DNA from: JAEDES01 sp964470055
GTDB lineage: Bacteria; Bacillota_I; Bacilli_A; RF39; UBA660
NCBI GenBank assembly: GCA_964470055.1
Contig: CAYXZZ010000004.1
Span: 1-49,812 of the forward strand
Reading direction: 5' to 3'
DNA: 49,812 nucleotides
In this document: positions 17,046 to 25,805 of the stretch, piece after piece
Position numbering within the stretch: position 1 is the stretch's first letter
Layout of the letters: every line of letters starts with the position of its first letter
Notes under the pieces: model-generated
What the model saw: the letters and a program-made list of their open reading frames with translations, nothing else
What the model was told of the DNA's origin: nothing
The model's database searches: none
Translations under genes and position numbers: made by a program

Positions 17046-19874
17046 TCAACCTCCAAATTCGGTATAGTTTTCGTTATTTACACCGATTGTACCTGTTTTC
17101 TTGATTGCTCCATCGATAGACATTAAAATGTTATTTTCACCTGTTGCTCTGAATAGGTTACTACTGTATACCATGATACCATTCTTTTCAACGGCTTTTC
17201 CATTCCATGTACCGTATGGATTGTTTTTGTTGTAATTTCTAATAGCATTTAATGTTGATGGTGTTAAATAGAATTGATAGTCTAAATTTGACTCTTCGAT
17301 ATACAATGTATTAGCAGTATTTTGAATGTGTTCAATTAATTTTGTTGGGTTAACTGAATAATCACTATTCTTTAATGATAAGGCTTTATCTGTCCAGTTA
17401 AATCCTATTTCGCGTTTTGTATCATCAACTACTCCTGCTACTGGAGCATTTGGGAATAAATTATCTCGATCAACAGATCTTACTGTATAGTTACTTACAC
17501 CATTTGTTTTTGTTTCAGTAGTTGGTGGTCCACAGCAGCCATCTTCTTCGACGTTACATACTTCATTTCTTAAAGCATAGAAACATTTGACATCAAAGTT
17601 CCATCCGAAGTAACCAAAACTATCAGTATTGGCTTCAATGTTATAACCATTTGATGTTCCTGTTGAACCTTGTAATTCTTGCTCTATTTGAGCAGTTGTA
17701 TAACAATTATTACCTAATTTATACCATTCCCACCATTTTGTATTGACACTTTCAGCATCTAGTGGCATACAGAATTTTTTATCATCGTAATACCAACCAG
17801 ATGTATCACTTGGTTTTTGGAAAGAAATTTCTCCAGTTTTATTGTGGATATATGTTCCTGGGAAACTCCATTCTGTCATATATTGATTTCCAATTGTACT
17901 ATCTGCGTAGCATCCTGAATAATCTAAGATAGATGAAACACTTCTGTTTGGAATATTATTTGCTTTGTTGGCATATAAAGTATCTGTTTTAGATGTATAT
18001 GGGAAAGTAATTTTATTAACTTTCTTAACGCCTGAATCATCTGTTGTATCATAATTAATTGAAATTGAGAATTCAGCAGTATGTTGTGAACATGTTGCTG
18101 CTCCAATACATGCTGCAGCGGCTTTTTCATATTCTGCTGAGTTTGCTTTATAGTCTGCTTGCGCAGTTCCTGGATTTAGATATACGTTACTTCCACAAGA
18201 GTCTGTTCTCCAGATACAGTTATCTGTACATAAACTTCCACTGTAGTTAGCACGATAGAAACCATTTTCATCAACAACATAACTTCCACAATATGTACTA
18301 TTACAGTTTTCAATGATACCACTTACGTCGTATCCTCCACTCCAATAGTTATATCCATGAGCGGCAATTCTATCTAGATACCAACGACCTAGTGATTGAA
18401 TATTATTCCAGTCTGTTCCAGTATAATTACCATTTAAATCATAGTTTTGTAATGAATACCAGTTGATTGTTCCACCTACATAACCGTAACATCCATCATA
18501 ATTTTGATTGTCTTTTAAACATTGAGCAAGAGTATATGAATTTGAATCGGCTAATTGAGTTGCTGTTGCGGTATTATAACTGATTGCAATTTTTGATTGA
18601 GAATTTGTTGAACCATAAACTTCTTTGTAACATTTTAAACTACATTTTTCACTGTATTCTCCGCCATCACATTTTTGAATACATGAATCAAATTCTTGTG
18701 TTGGACCTGCCTGTTCTTTCTTTCTTAACACTCCGGCTAAAGATGTACATTTAGGTGCTGGATTACAGTATCCTGATGGTTCATCTGGAGTTGGTGCAAT
18801 TATATCAGCAGTACAACTTACATAACTTGATACTTTAACTTTATATTCAAAACATAGACCCGCTTTAGAAGCAATTGGTGGCCCATATTCAACTTTTACT
18901 GATTCTTCACAAGTTCTTTCACAAGCATCGTATGTTTCTGTTACTGTATTACCTACAGCATAATTATATGTATATTTTACAGTACCTTCTCTTGTTGTCT
19001 CTGTTGAGTAGTAATAATCTTTATTTAAGTAATACTCAGCAGATGAAAGTGAATCTCCATACTTATTTGTATATGTTGTTGGTTCTTTTGTATTTTTTAC
19101 GTTTGTGTAACTACATTTTAATCCAATTGTTTCTGATGATGGAGTAGCAATTGTATTCCCAGCATTTTGGGCTTTAGTTTTAATTTCATTAAAGGTAATA
19201 TTAAATTCTTCTGAACCAGAGTTTTTTTGATTATTATATACTGTCCATAGGGCATTAATATTATTAATTTTTGTTTCTAGTTCAGATTGAGTATAGTTTA
19301 CTACAACTCTTTCATTCCAACAGTATGGAATAGATTGTTTATAGAAGCTTTGCCCTTCTGCACTTAATGTTGAAACTGTTCCTCTAAGTGTTGCACATAA
19401 GCCATAGTAGTTGGTATTTGCTTCTGTAACAGAACCTCCTCCAGCGGCTTCTGAGATGATTGAATATTCAACTGTTAATGTTTCGTTTGGATTGGCAACA
19501 TTTTCTAATGTAACTGTCATATAATGTTTAGTTCCATCAATCATTAAGGCTGCTTGAACTGTGGCTTTTTTATTTTTCGAGTTAAGTACTTGTCCTGATG
19601 TATCAGTTACACCGTTTACAGCAATTATTTTTAATTCTGTTGTACTAGCACTATCACCACAAGCAATTGAGTTATCCTTGATGACATCATAAGCATTTTC
19701 ACCAGACCCTTTATCAATATAAATACCATATTTTTCTGATAAATCTATACAAGTTAGTTCTTCAGTTGTTTCTGTTGTACCTTCTTCAGCATAGATTGGT
19801 GTTACTACCATTAGTCCGGCAATAACTAATATTATAGATATAACCCCTATTATTCTATATTTATGCTTCTTCAT
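17046..19874 (-). CDS. Large Cys-rich secreted protein, candidate pilus adhesin/tip
   Basis: About 942 residues from the ATG at 19874. An upstream in-frame ATG at 19883 directly abuts the GGAG ribosome site, so the downstream start, with 9 bases more spacing, is preferred. A signal peptide (MKKHKYRIIGVISIILVIAG, cleavage likely near YAEEG) is followed by an extracytoplasmic chain with more than 40 Cys, including GCCGPP, CNSTYCGSY and CSLKC, and many Tyr, Asn and Thr. There is no C-terminal sorting signal or membrane helix; it ends NENYTEFGG. It overlaps the sortase gene by 14 bases. The size and Cys content suggest a disulfide-stabilised surface protein, possibly the adhesin of the pilus. No known domain was recognised. 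Confidence 0.72.
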   Translation of the reverse strand: MKKHKYRIIGVISIILVIAGLMVVTPIYAEEGTTETTEELTCIDLSEKYGIYIDKGSGENAYDVIKDNSIACGDSASTTELKIIAVNGVTDTSGQVLNSKNKKATVQAALMIDGTKHYMTVTLENVANPNETLTVEYSIISEAAGGGSVTEANTNYYGLCATLRGTVSTLSAEGQSFYKQSIPYCWNERVVVNYTQSELETKINNINALWTVYNNQKNSGSEEFNITFNEIKTKAQNAGNTIATPSSETIGLKCSYTNVKNTKEPTTYTNKYGDSLSSAEYYLNKDYYYSTETTREGTVKYTYNYAVGNTVTETYDACERTCEESVKVEYGPPIASKAGLCFEYKVKVSSYVSCTADIIAPTPDEPSGYCNPAPKCTSLAGVLRKKEQAGPTQEFDSCIQKCDGGEYSEKCSLKCYKEVYGSTNSQSKIAISYNTATATQLADSNSYTLAQCLKDNQNYDGCYGYVGGTINWYSLQNYDLNGNYTGTDWNNIQSLGRWYLDRIAAHGYNYWSGGYDVSGIIENCNSTYCGSYVVDENGFYRANYSGSLCTDNCIWRTDSCGSNVYLNPGTAQADYKANSAEYEKAAAACIGAATCSQHTAEFSISINYDTTDDSGVKKVNKITFPYTSKTDTLYANKANNIPNRSVSSILDYSGCYADSTIGNQYMTEWSFPGTYIHNKTGEISFQKPSDTSGWYYDDKKFCMPLDAESVNTKWWEWYKLGNNCYTTAQIEQELQGSTGTSNGYNIEANTDSFGYFGWNFDVKCFYALRNEVCNVEEDGCCGPPTTETKTNGVSNYTVRSVDRDNLFPNAPVAGVVDDTKREIGFNWTDKALSLKNSDYSVNPTKLIEHIQNTANTLYIEESNLDYQFYLTPSTLNAIRNYNKNNPYGTWNGKAVEKNGIMVYSSNLFRATGENNILMSIDGAIKKTGTIGVNNENYTEFGG

Positions 19875-20694
19875 TGTTGTCATCTCCTTTCATAATACTT
19901 TCAATTTCTTTGTAATTGGCTGTTGTTGTTACTTCATAGTTGTCCATCTTTTCATTTTCTCTAAGTAGTCTTCCAACTACTACAAATTGTCTTTTATCTT
20001 CTAGACCAAAGAATCTTGTACAGGTAGTTAGTGTTATTATGCTATCTGTTTCATCTACTTCAACATCGAAATTGTAGATATTAAGTTGTTCTATTTGTTC
20101 TAGATATTTTTTTGTTTCTTCTTCAGTATAGTCACCTTCAGATTTTAGGTTTAGGTTATAATCTTTTTCAAAGAAAACTCCAAATACTTTGTAGATATAG
20201 TTTTTCTCATCAACAGTATATTGAATATATTTGTTTTCTTCGACAAATTCCGGATAAATAAAGGCCATCAAATCATCAAATCTTGAGAAGTATTCCATTC
20301 CTATTTTAGGTTTTGATGATAGATTTAAGATATTGTGTCCAGAAATCGTTACTTGATTATAGAATTTTTCTTCGTTTACTCCGTTCCATAAGAAGTCGTC
20401 TTCTTCAACACTTTTTAAGTCATCTAGTGTTTCATAACCAATTATTGGAGTGTCAATATTAGTTCCTTGAACTCTTAACCAAGCGATTGTTCCATAACCA
20501 TCCGCATCATCTTTTTTGGCTTTTTCAATTTCATTTACTCTATTTTTAACTTCGTAAATATCATTATCAAATAAGTTCAAAGTTAAAAGTAAAATAAATA
20601 CTATACAGCAACAAATCAGAAGACCTGTCGCAAGGAAAAGCGTTTTGATCCTCTGATTTTGTTTTTTATTTAATTTTTTCTTCTTTACTTTCAT
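19861..20694 (-). CDS. Class B-like sortase
   Basis: 277 residues. A Lys-rich N-terminus and one membrane helix (about 20-42) precede a sortase domain with all three catalytic parts: His in ISGHN (about 119), Cys in LTTCTR (about 222) and Arg in FVVVGR (about 237). WLRVQGTNIDTPIIG and the helix insert before the Cys fit class B. Sortases join surface proteins to the wall or to each other. It is coded between the pseudopilin-like protein and the Cys-rich secreted protein, which it should act with. No LPxTG- or NPQTN-type C-terminal signal is seen in any protein of the window, so the substrate is unclear. Confidence 0.9.
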   Translation of the reverse strand: MKVKKKKLNKKQNQRIKTLFLATGLLICCCIVFILLLTLNLFDNDIYEVKNRVNEIEKAKKDDADGYGTIAWLRVQGTNIDTPIIGYETLDDLKSVEEDDFLWNGVNEEKFYNQVTISGHNILNLSSKPKIGMEYFSRFDDLMAFIYPEFVEENKYIQYTVDEKNYIYKVFGVFFEKDYNLNLKSEGDYTEEETKKYLEQIEQLNIYNFDVEVDETDSIITLTTCTRFFGLEDKRQFVVVGRLLRENEKMDNYEVTTTANYKEIESIMKGDDNNEEA

Positions 20695-20706
20695 TGATAC
20701 ACCTAC

Positions 20707-22512
20707 TTACTTCGTAATGTTATATGGATTTTCTAGTGTTCCATGACCTTTTGTGATTAAAACTTTACTGTTTAAGTTAGCAACTACTCTTACACCAAAT
20801 GAATCAAATTCACTTATTGTGTTTAATGTTACTCCAGCATCACTAACTGCTCCACCTTTGTATTCAGTCTTTGATGAATTAATTAACCAGTATGATTTCA
20901 TGTTCTCTGCTGATGTTGAATGTGCACTGAACATTTCATACATATTTGGAGCGGAAAGTTTTACTTTGTATTTTTTGGTTGATGTTTCTTGTCCGTATTG
21001 GATTTCGTTTTTATAGATAGGTACTGAAACATTTTTATTTACAAAATATGATGTATCAATAAATTCACTTATCTTATTATTGATATAGTAACCAACATTA
21101 TTTTTTTCAGTTGGATTATATATTTTGGTAGTTGAAGTTGTTTCGGTATAATTTGTCTTAACGTTTACTCCATCTTGTTTGATATTTTGGCAAGAAATAA
21201 TTTTTGTTGTACCATCACTATTTACACCGATTATTCTCCATAAAACCCCACTATAACTAATGTATTCTCCAGTGTATCTAGTATTAACTAAGTCGTCTGT
21301 TTTGGCAGTTTTTGTTTCACCAAAAGTATATGGGTTTTCGTAAGTACCATTTCCTGCTGTTAGAAGTGATGTTCCTTTTATTGTTAGAACTGGTCTTACT
21401 CCGTAGTTTTTAACTTTTTCATCGGAATAGAAATCATAACCAGCCAAGTTTCCAAACATAACATTTCTAGTAGCATAGGCTTTGGTTGTATCTTTAGGGT
21501 TTGCTAGCCAAGATAATGTTTCTGGTTTCATGAAACTTCCAGTTGTATCTTTAGTTTTATTAATATCAGTTGCTGATGGGATATAGACATATCTTTCTTT
21601 AGTAAATGATGTGCACTCTGATGTTTCAAGAGTTGTATCAGATATTGTCATATTACAGTATTTGTTTTTAACTAGTAATTTCTTAGCAGCATCAGTTATG
21701 TGTTCATAGTAATAGTCTAACCATGATTCGATTCCGTCATAGTTAACATTAGCAATATCTTCTTCAGCAACAATTCTAACATTATCTCCATCAATACCGA
21801 TGATTCTAAACATCATCCCAGATAATCTTATATAGTTATTTGGATTTTTTCCTGTGTAATATCCTGTTTCTCCTGTTATTTTACTGACTGCATTTTTTAT
21901 TTTAGAAACCACTTTAACAGTACGAGTTACCGTTGTTTTATTTTTCAATTCATCATAGGCTGTATAAGTTACTTTATATTCTCCTATTTTACTAGTATCA
22001 ACTTCGCTTGTTTTTATAGTTACATCAGAGACTTCCATTTTACCAAAAGTATTATCTACAACACTTTTTACTCCGGCATCTTTATATTCTTCTCCAAGGT
22101 CTACTGTAACTGTATCAGAACCATTTAAAGTTATTTCTGGCCCTTTACTGTCAACTGTTGATTCTAAGGCTCCACATTTTAGGTAAGTATAGTATTTGTA
22201 TTCACCATTAGTTTCTTTTTTGACTTTAACCCATGACTCTTTTAAAGAACATGGCTCATCAGTGTATGGAATATAGAAGTCTTCTTTTAAGTAAGCCTTA
22301 TGATATAGTGTTTGCATATCTACTGTAGCAATTCTAGTTCCAGTTGGTAATTCTGTTTGATTTAATTCAAAGTATCTTTTAGCGGCATCCTCTAGAGTTT
22401 GTTCATTCTTTTTAAATGTATACGTTGGCCAAATGAAGACAAACCATACAAATAAGGCTATTATTACTACTATTACGATTAGTTTTAAAGTTGTTTTTAC
22501 CTTTTTATTCAT
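20707..22512 (-). CDS. Pseudopilin-like surface protein with Ig-like and duplicated DUF6273-like modules
   Basis: 601 residues. The N-terminus has one helix (about 9-28) followed by LEDAAKRYFELNQTELPTG, the amphipathic start common in pseudopilins, and a short domain with two Cys. Residues ~125-203 form an Ig-like DUF5011-type domain (DLGEEYKDAGVKSVVD, GEYKVTYTAYDE). The rest is two copies of one module: GMMFRIIGIDGDNVRIV to YGVRPVLTIKG with a GNGTYENPY end, and GVLWRIIGVNSDGTTKII to FGVRVVANLNS with a GHGTLENPY end. It probably stands on the surface as a pilus-associated or wall-bound component. It lies 12 bases before the sortase gene. Domain names are by resemblance. Confidence 0.72.
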   Translation of the reverse strand: MNKKVKTTLKLIVIVVIIALFVWFVFIWPTYTFKKNEQTLEDAAKRYFELNQTELPTGTRIATVDMQTLYHKAYLKEDFYIPYTDEPCSLKESWVKVKKETNGEYKYYTYLKCGALESTVDSKGPEITLNGSDTVTVDLGEEYKDAGVKSVVDNTFGKMEVSDVTIKTSEVDTSKIGEYKVTYTAYDELKNKTTVTRTVKVVSKIKNAVSKITGETGYYTGKNPNNYIRLSGMMFRIIGIDGDNVRIVAEEDIANVNYDGIESWLDYYYEHITDAAKKLLVKNKYCNMTISDTTLETSECTSFTKERYVYIPSATDINKTKDTTGSFMKPETLSWLANPKDTTKAYATRNVMFGNLAGYDFYSDEKVKNYGVRPVLTIKGTSLLTAGNGTYENPYTFGETKTAKTDDLVNTRYTGEYISYSGVLWRIIGVNSDGTTKIISCQNIKQDGVNVKTNYTETTSTTKIYNPTEKNNVGYYINNKISEFIDTSYFVNKNVSVPIYKNEIQYGQETSTKKYKVKLSAPNMYEMFSAHSTSAENMKSYWLINSSKTEYKGGAVSDAGVTLNTISEFDSFGVRVVANLNSKVLITKGHGTLENPYNITK

Positions 22513-22528
22513 AATGCCTCCTTATTCT

Positions 22529-24082
22529 CTATCTGATTTTATATGTATATTTATTATTTCTAACGGTATAAGTTAATTCAATCGATGATGAGTTGGCCAC
22601 TTCAATAGGAATTGTTGTATACAAGTATTTACCATAGTAAGTTTTGTTGAAAGGATTTTTTATTGCTATGGTACTTTTCTTATTCTTACTATTTATATAA
22701 TTAATTTTACCATAATTAGTTGAAAAGTCAATCATATCTTTGCCCTCAAAATTGTTTGAGGCAAAGGAGATTTTCAAGATTTTATACCCTTCTGGAGCGG
22801 TATATGTACCGGTATAAGTTGAACAGTTAGAACTGTAGCAAACACGGTAGGAATAATCGGTTGTATCAAGTATCTCATATTCATCAAAAATGACTGTCTC
22901 TTGTTGTTTTTTTAGGATAAAGTTCATTTCTTCTCCGAGAGTTAGAGTTTTGTTTTCATTGATTTCGGACATATCATTTAGTTTTAATTTTATTTTTCTT
23001 AGATGTGGTTCGTTGTTGTTGAACTCTTGGTAATATAAAACGAAACGTTTCGTTGATAGGTCTTTATTGACTTTAAAAATCATAATTAAGTTGAAACTCT
23101 CATCACGTTTTAATTCTTTTTTTTCATAGGCTTTTCCAAAATCCTGGAATTCGGTTTCGAATGTTTTTGCGGTCGTAACATAGTCATTTATTCCATTCAT
23201 AACATGGAATTTATTTAAATCTATTTCTCTTGTTTCGCTATTGTTTTTTATAGTTAAATCTAATATAACAAAAGCACTCTTTTCAGAAACAATGTCGCCT
23301 TTATAATCTTTATCTGTATAGTAACTGTTATTTAATGTGATAGTGTAACCGTTGGCGTTTAGCGATTCACCTTCCTTATATGATTTGTTGGTGATAAAAA
23401 TAAATTTATAACTATTATATAAAAGAATAATTAAGAGAATTGAAATGATTGTATTAGCAATTAATTTATGTTCTTGGTAGACGTAGCCAACATTTCTAAT
23501 GAGACGTTTGGCTCCACGTTTAAGACTTTCCTTGTCAAAGTCAATGTTTATTTCTAACTCTTCTCGGTCTTCATTGTTTAGTTCGAGATATTCTTCATCC
23601 ATTTTGAAATTAAATTTATTTAAATCAACTCCAAAGATACGAATTATAAAAATAATAAAAATTGGATATTGAACGAGAGTGGCGATAAATAAAAAGTCAC
23701 GGATTGCTCTGATATTTGCTTGATCAAGTCCTCCGGTATATGAATCAAAGAAACTTTTTGTTGCTAAAAAGATTATCAACATAAAGGTGTATTCAAGGGC
23801 TGGTATTAGATATAGTTTCCATGGCTTCTTTTTATGACGCAACAATAAAACTAGGATTATGCTGCCAATTATTACAATTAACATAGCAATAATTACAAAG
23901 AATGATATATGTTTAGCAATTGGTTCATTGATTACGTCATATGTTCCTAGTGACATAAATTCATTAACAAAAGCACTTAATTGTAAATTTTTATAATAAA
24001 TGTAAGCGCAAAGTGCTAGTAATAATATGTGAATTTTTCGAAAGTGTTTAATTAAAAAAGCATATGGTTTTCTGATAATCAT
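22529..24082 (-). CDS. Membrane protein with C-terminal DUF4352-like domains, first gene of the train
   Basis: 517 residues. Four hydrophobic helices lie in the N-terminal ~150 residues and one more at about 210-230. Between them is an acidic cytoplasmic stretch (LELNNEDREELEINIDF). The C-terminal ~280 residues are extracytoplasmic and beta-rich, with YTITLNNSYYTDK, FVILDLTIKNNSETREIDL and LYYQEFNNNEPHL, resembling DUF4352-type Ig-like domains. It starts the promoter-proximal end of the 24-kb train, 17 bases before the pseudopilin-like gene. The function is unknown. A scaffold that links the membrane and surface parts would fit its position. Confidence 0.7.
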   Translation of the reverse strand: MIIRKPYAFLIKHFRKIHILLLALCAYIYYKNLQLSAFVNEFMSLGTYDVINEPIAKHISFFVIIAMLIVIIGSIILVLLLRHKKKPWKLYLIPALEYTFMLIIFLATKSFFDSYTGGLDQANIRAIRDFLFIATLVQYPIFIIFIIRIFGVDLNKFNFKMDEEYLELNNEDREELEINIDFDKESLKRGAKRLIRNVGYVYQEHKLIANTIISILLIILLYNSYKFIFITNKSYKEGESLNANGYTITLNNSYYTDKDYKGDIVSEKSAFVILDLTIKNNSETREIDLNKFHVMNGINDYVTTAKTFETEFQDFGKAYEKKELKRDESFNLIMIFKVNKDLSTKRFVLYYQEFNNNEPHLRKIKLKLNDMSEINENKTLTLGEEMNFILKKQQETVIFDEYEILDTTDYSYRVCYSSNCSTYTGTYTAPEGYKILKISFASNNFEGKDMIDFSTNYGKINYINSKNKKSTIAIKNPFNKTYYGKYLYTTIPIEVANSSSIELTYTVRNNKYTYKIR

Positions 24083-24113
24083 TGTATCTACGCTCCCCTA
24101 TCTTATCTTTTTT

Positions 24114-24142
24114 AGTATAACGTATTTTAGAAAAAATTGAAA
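24114..24142 (-). promoter_or_regulatory. Promoter at the head of the Tad/T4SS train
   Basis: On the minus strand a good -10 (TATACT, 24114-24119) with a weak -35 (TTTCAA, 24137-24142) at 17-base spacing, 32 bases before the first ATG and just after the terminator of the small gene upstream. It marks the start of the ~24-kb unit. Confidence 0.5.
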
Positions 24143-24153
24143 GGTTAATACTT

Positions 24154-24177
24154 AAAAAACTTCAGGAATTGAAGTTT
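24154..24177 (-). terminator. Terminator of the small membrane protein gene
   Basis: Minus-strand AAACTTCA - ATTCC - TGAAGTTT with a following T run (24154-24160). It begins at the stop codon of the 54-residue gene and separates it from the Tad/T4SS train. Confidence 0.7.
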
Positions 24178-24340
24178 AGTAATCTGTATAATAAATAAAG
24201 GAGGTTACTTGGTCTTTTTTCTTGTCAATGACATTATAGTTACTTATTATATAAGTTGTAATAATGCAGCCTAATATTAAAAGGGTTATTCCAATTAGAA
24301 TTGTTCTTTTTAAGGATGTTGGAATTTTAGTTTGCTTCAT
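24176..24340 (-). CDS. Small single-pass membrane protein
   Basis: A 54-residue frame. MKQTKIPTSLKR leads into one hydrophobic helix (about 14-33) and a polar end (KKKDQVTSFIYYTDY). A ribosome site (AGGTGA) lies 6 bases before the ATG, and a perfect hairpin terminator starts at the stop codon, which together make it a convincing gene despite its size. No family is recognised. It sits alone between greA and the head of the Tad/T4SS train. Confidence 0.6.
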   Translation of the reverse strand: MKQTKIPTSLKRTILIGITLLILGCIITTYIISNYNVIDKKKDQVTSFIYYTDY

Positions 24341-24380
24341 ACTATTCACCTAGTTTAATTTTAGCAGAAAAAAAGCAATA

Positions 24381-24405
24381 AAAAAAGATAATCGTGTTGA
24401 TTACC
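24381..24405 (-). terminator. Terminator of greA
   Basis: Minus-strand GGTAATC - AACAC - GATTATC followed by seven T, six bases after the greA stop codon. Confidence 0.75.
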
Positions 24406-24410
24406 TTTAT

Positions 24411-24881
24411 TTATTTAATTTCAATAATTTCTACATCATACGATCCATTAGGACTTTCAACTGTTACGATGTCACCAACTTTGTGATCGAATAATGCTTT
24501 AGCAATTGGTGATTCATTAGAAATTTTACTTTCAAATGGATCTGCTTCTTGTGAACCAACAATTTTATATTCATCTTCTTCATCGTCGTCTACATATTTT
24601 ATAGAAACAGTGTTACCAATTCCTACTTTTTCATTTGAAACTTCAGTAATTATTGATACATTTTCTAACATTTTTTCTAATTGTTTAATTCTAGCCTCGA
24701 TTTGTGCTTGTTCATTACGAGCAGCATCATACTCAGCATTTTCAGATAGATCACCTAAAGATCTGGCTTCCTTAATAGCGATGATGTTTTCTGGACGTCT
24801 TACGTTGATTAAGTTATCTAATTCTTCCTTTAAATCATCTAACCCTTGTTGTGTTAAATACACAGTATTTTTATTTCCCAT
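24411..24881 (-). CDS. greA: Transcription elongation factor GreA
   Basis: 156 residues, the family's usual length. The N-terminal coiled coil contains the acidic tip (GDLSENAEYDAARNEQ), and the C-terminal domain has VGIGNTVSIKY and NESPIAKALFDHKVGD. GreA enters the RNA polymerase secondary channel and stimulates cleavage of backtracked RNA. It has its own promoter and terminator. In Bacillus greA stands close to the mltG-trmR-U32 cluster, as it does here. Confidence 0.98.
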   Translation of the reverse strand: MGNKNTVYLTQQGLDDLKEELDNLINVRRPENIIAIKEARSLGDLSENAEYDAARNEQAQIEARIKQLEKMLENVSIITEVSNEKVGIGNTVSIKYVDDDEEDEYKIVGSQEADPFESKISNESPIAKALFDHKVGDIVTVESPNGSYDVEIIEIK

Positions 24882-24949
24882 TTATATCACCTCATTAAAT
24901 GTGTTTATCTAATTTTTTAGACAGTTGAACTCTAGACTCAACTTGCGCT

Positions 24950-24978
24950 AGTATAACATATTTTTTTTTGTTTTACAA
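24950..24978 (-). promoter_or_regulatory. greA promoter
   Basis: Minus-strand TTGTAA (24973-24978), 17 bases, TATACT (24950-24955). A 6-base inverted repeat (AGTTGA/TCAACT, 24923-24943) lies in the leader between promoter and gene and could form a small hairpin. Confidence 0.65.
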
Positions 24979-24986
24979 GAGATTAA

Positions 24987-25706
24987 TTAACTATTTTGTG
25001 TAGTTGATTGCTCTTTTGGGGGATTATTTTTTTTATAGACAAATTGAAATTCCTTTTCTCTTTCAATATTCTCAACAATTCTTTCTAAATCTTCTTGAGT
25101 GTAACTATCTACATTTAAGATAGAAAAAGGATTTTTACCTTGTTGATGTGTTTCTGTAAAGAGCCTGGCTTTATCTGAATCTAGTCCGGCTAAAGCATTT
25201 GGATAGGCAGTAAAACTATTTAAAGCATCTTTGTTGTCATTACGAATTTTTAGTTTTGTTAACTGCTTAATCTTAGGATTATTTCTTATAATTGTATAAG
25301 TTCCAGGAATAAGACAACCTAATGTAACTAGACCAATTGTAAGGAAAAATTTAGTTGTTTCTGCTTCAACTGATGTAGTTGGAATGGTTGCTGTAGCAAG
25401 AGCATTTCCCGCGATTGGCCCAAGTATTATTCCTGCTGCAGTCATACATCCGCCTAATGTCTTACGAAATTTAAATTTAGGAAGATTACTAATTCCTTCT
25501 TCAACTTGTTTTTCTTGACGTTCTTCAATTTTACGTAGATTTTCTTCATTGTTTTCTAGATTAAATACTATTCCGTCTCCAAAATAAACTTTTATTCCTT
25601 TAATTATTTCATCGTTGCCCTCTTCATCTTTAGTTGCAACTTCAATAGGTTTGGCATCTAAAATATATCTCGGTTCTTTTCTTGGTTTTATTCTAAAATC
25701 TTCCAT
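24987..25706 (-). CDS. Hypothetical protein with two membrane helices
   Basis: 239 residues, no family recognised. A charged N-terminal ~80 residues (including ENLRKIEERQEKQVEEG) is followed by two hydrophobic helices (about 86-110 and 119-140), the second ending in PGTYTIIRNNPKIKQ, and then a soluble C-terminal ~100 residues with DSYTQEDLERIVENIERE. Both ends are probably cytoplasmic. It is bounded upstream by the dGTPase terminator and downstream by the greA promoter, so it is likely a single-gene unit. Confidence 0.6.
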   Translation of the reverse strand: MEDFRIKPRKEPRYILDAKPIEVATKDEEGNDEIIKGIKVYFGDGIVFNLENNEENLRKIEERQEKQVEEGISNLPKFKFRKTLGGCMTAAGIILGPIAGNALATATIPTTSVEAETTKFFLTIGLVTLGCLIPGTYTIIRNNPKIKQLTKLKIRNDNKDALNSFTAYPNALAGLDSDKARLFTETHQQGKNPFSILNVDSYTQEDLERIVENIEREKEFQFVYKKNNPPKEQSTTQNS

Positions 25707-25731
25707 CTTATCATTCCTTTAAAAAAATTCT

Positions 25732-25760
25732 GCCCGCTTTTTCTTTTGTAAAAAGCAGGC
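25732..25760 (-). terminator. Terminator after the dGTPase-like gene
   Basis: Stem GCCcGCTTTTT/AAAAAGCaGGC with one mismatch and a 7-base loop, then a seven-T run on the minus strand (25721-25727), about 45 bases after the stop codon. Confidence 0.65.
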
Positions 25761-25805
25761 TAATTATAACATATTTTTGTTTGTAAATCAAGGTTCTTAA
25801 TAATT

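Noticed and set aside
20707..22512. LPTGT in the pseudopilin-like protein (ELPTGTRI, about residue 57) as a sortase motif
   Set aside because: It is near the N-terminus, with no following helix and basic tail, so it is not a sorting signal.
1..24082. A complete integrative conjugative element
   Set aside because: No relaxase, integrase, att repeat or tRNA boundary is visible; the left side is open, so this is not excluded but cannot be supported.
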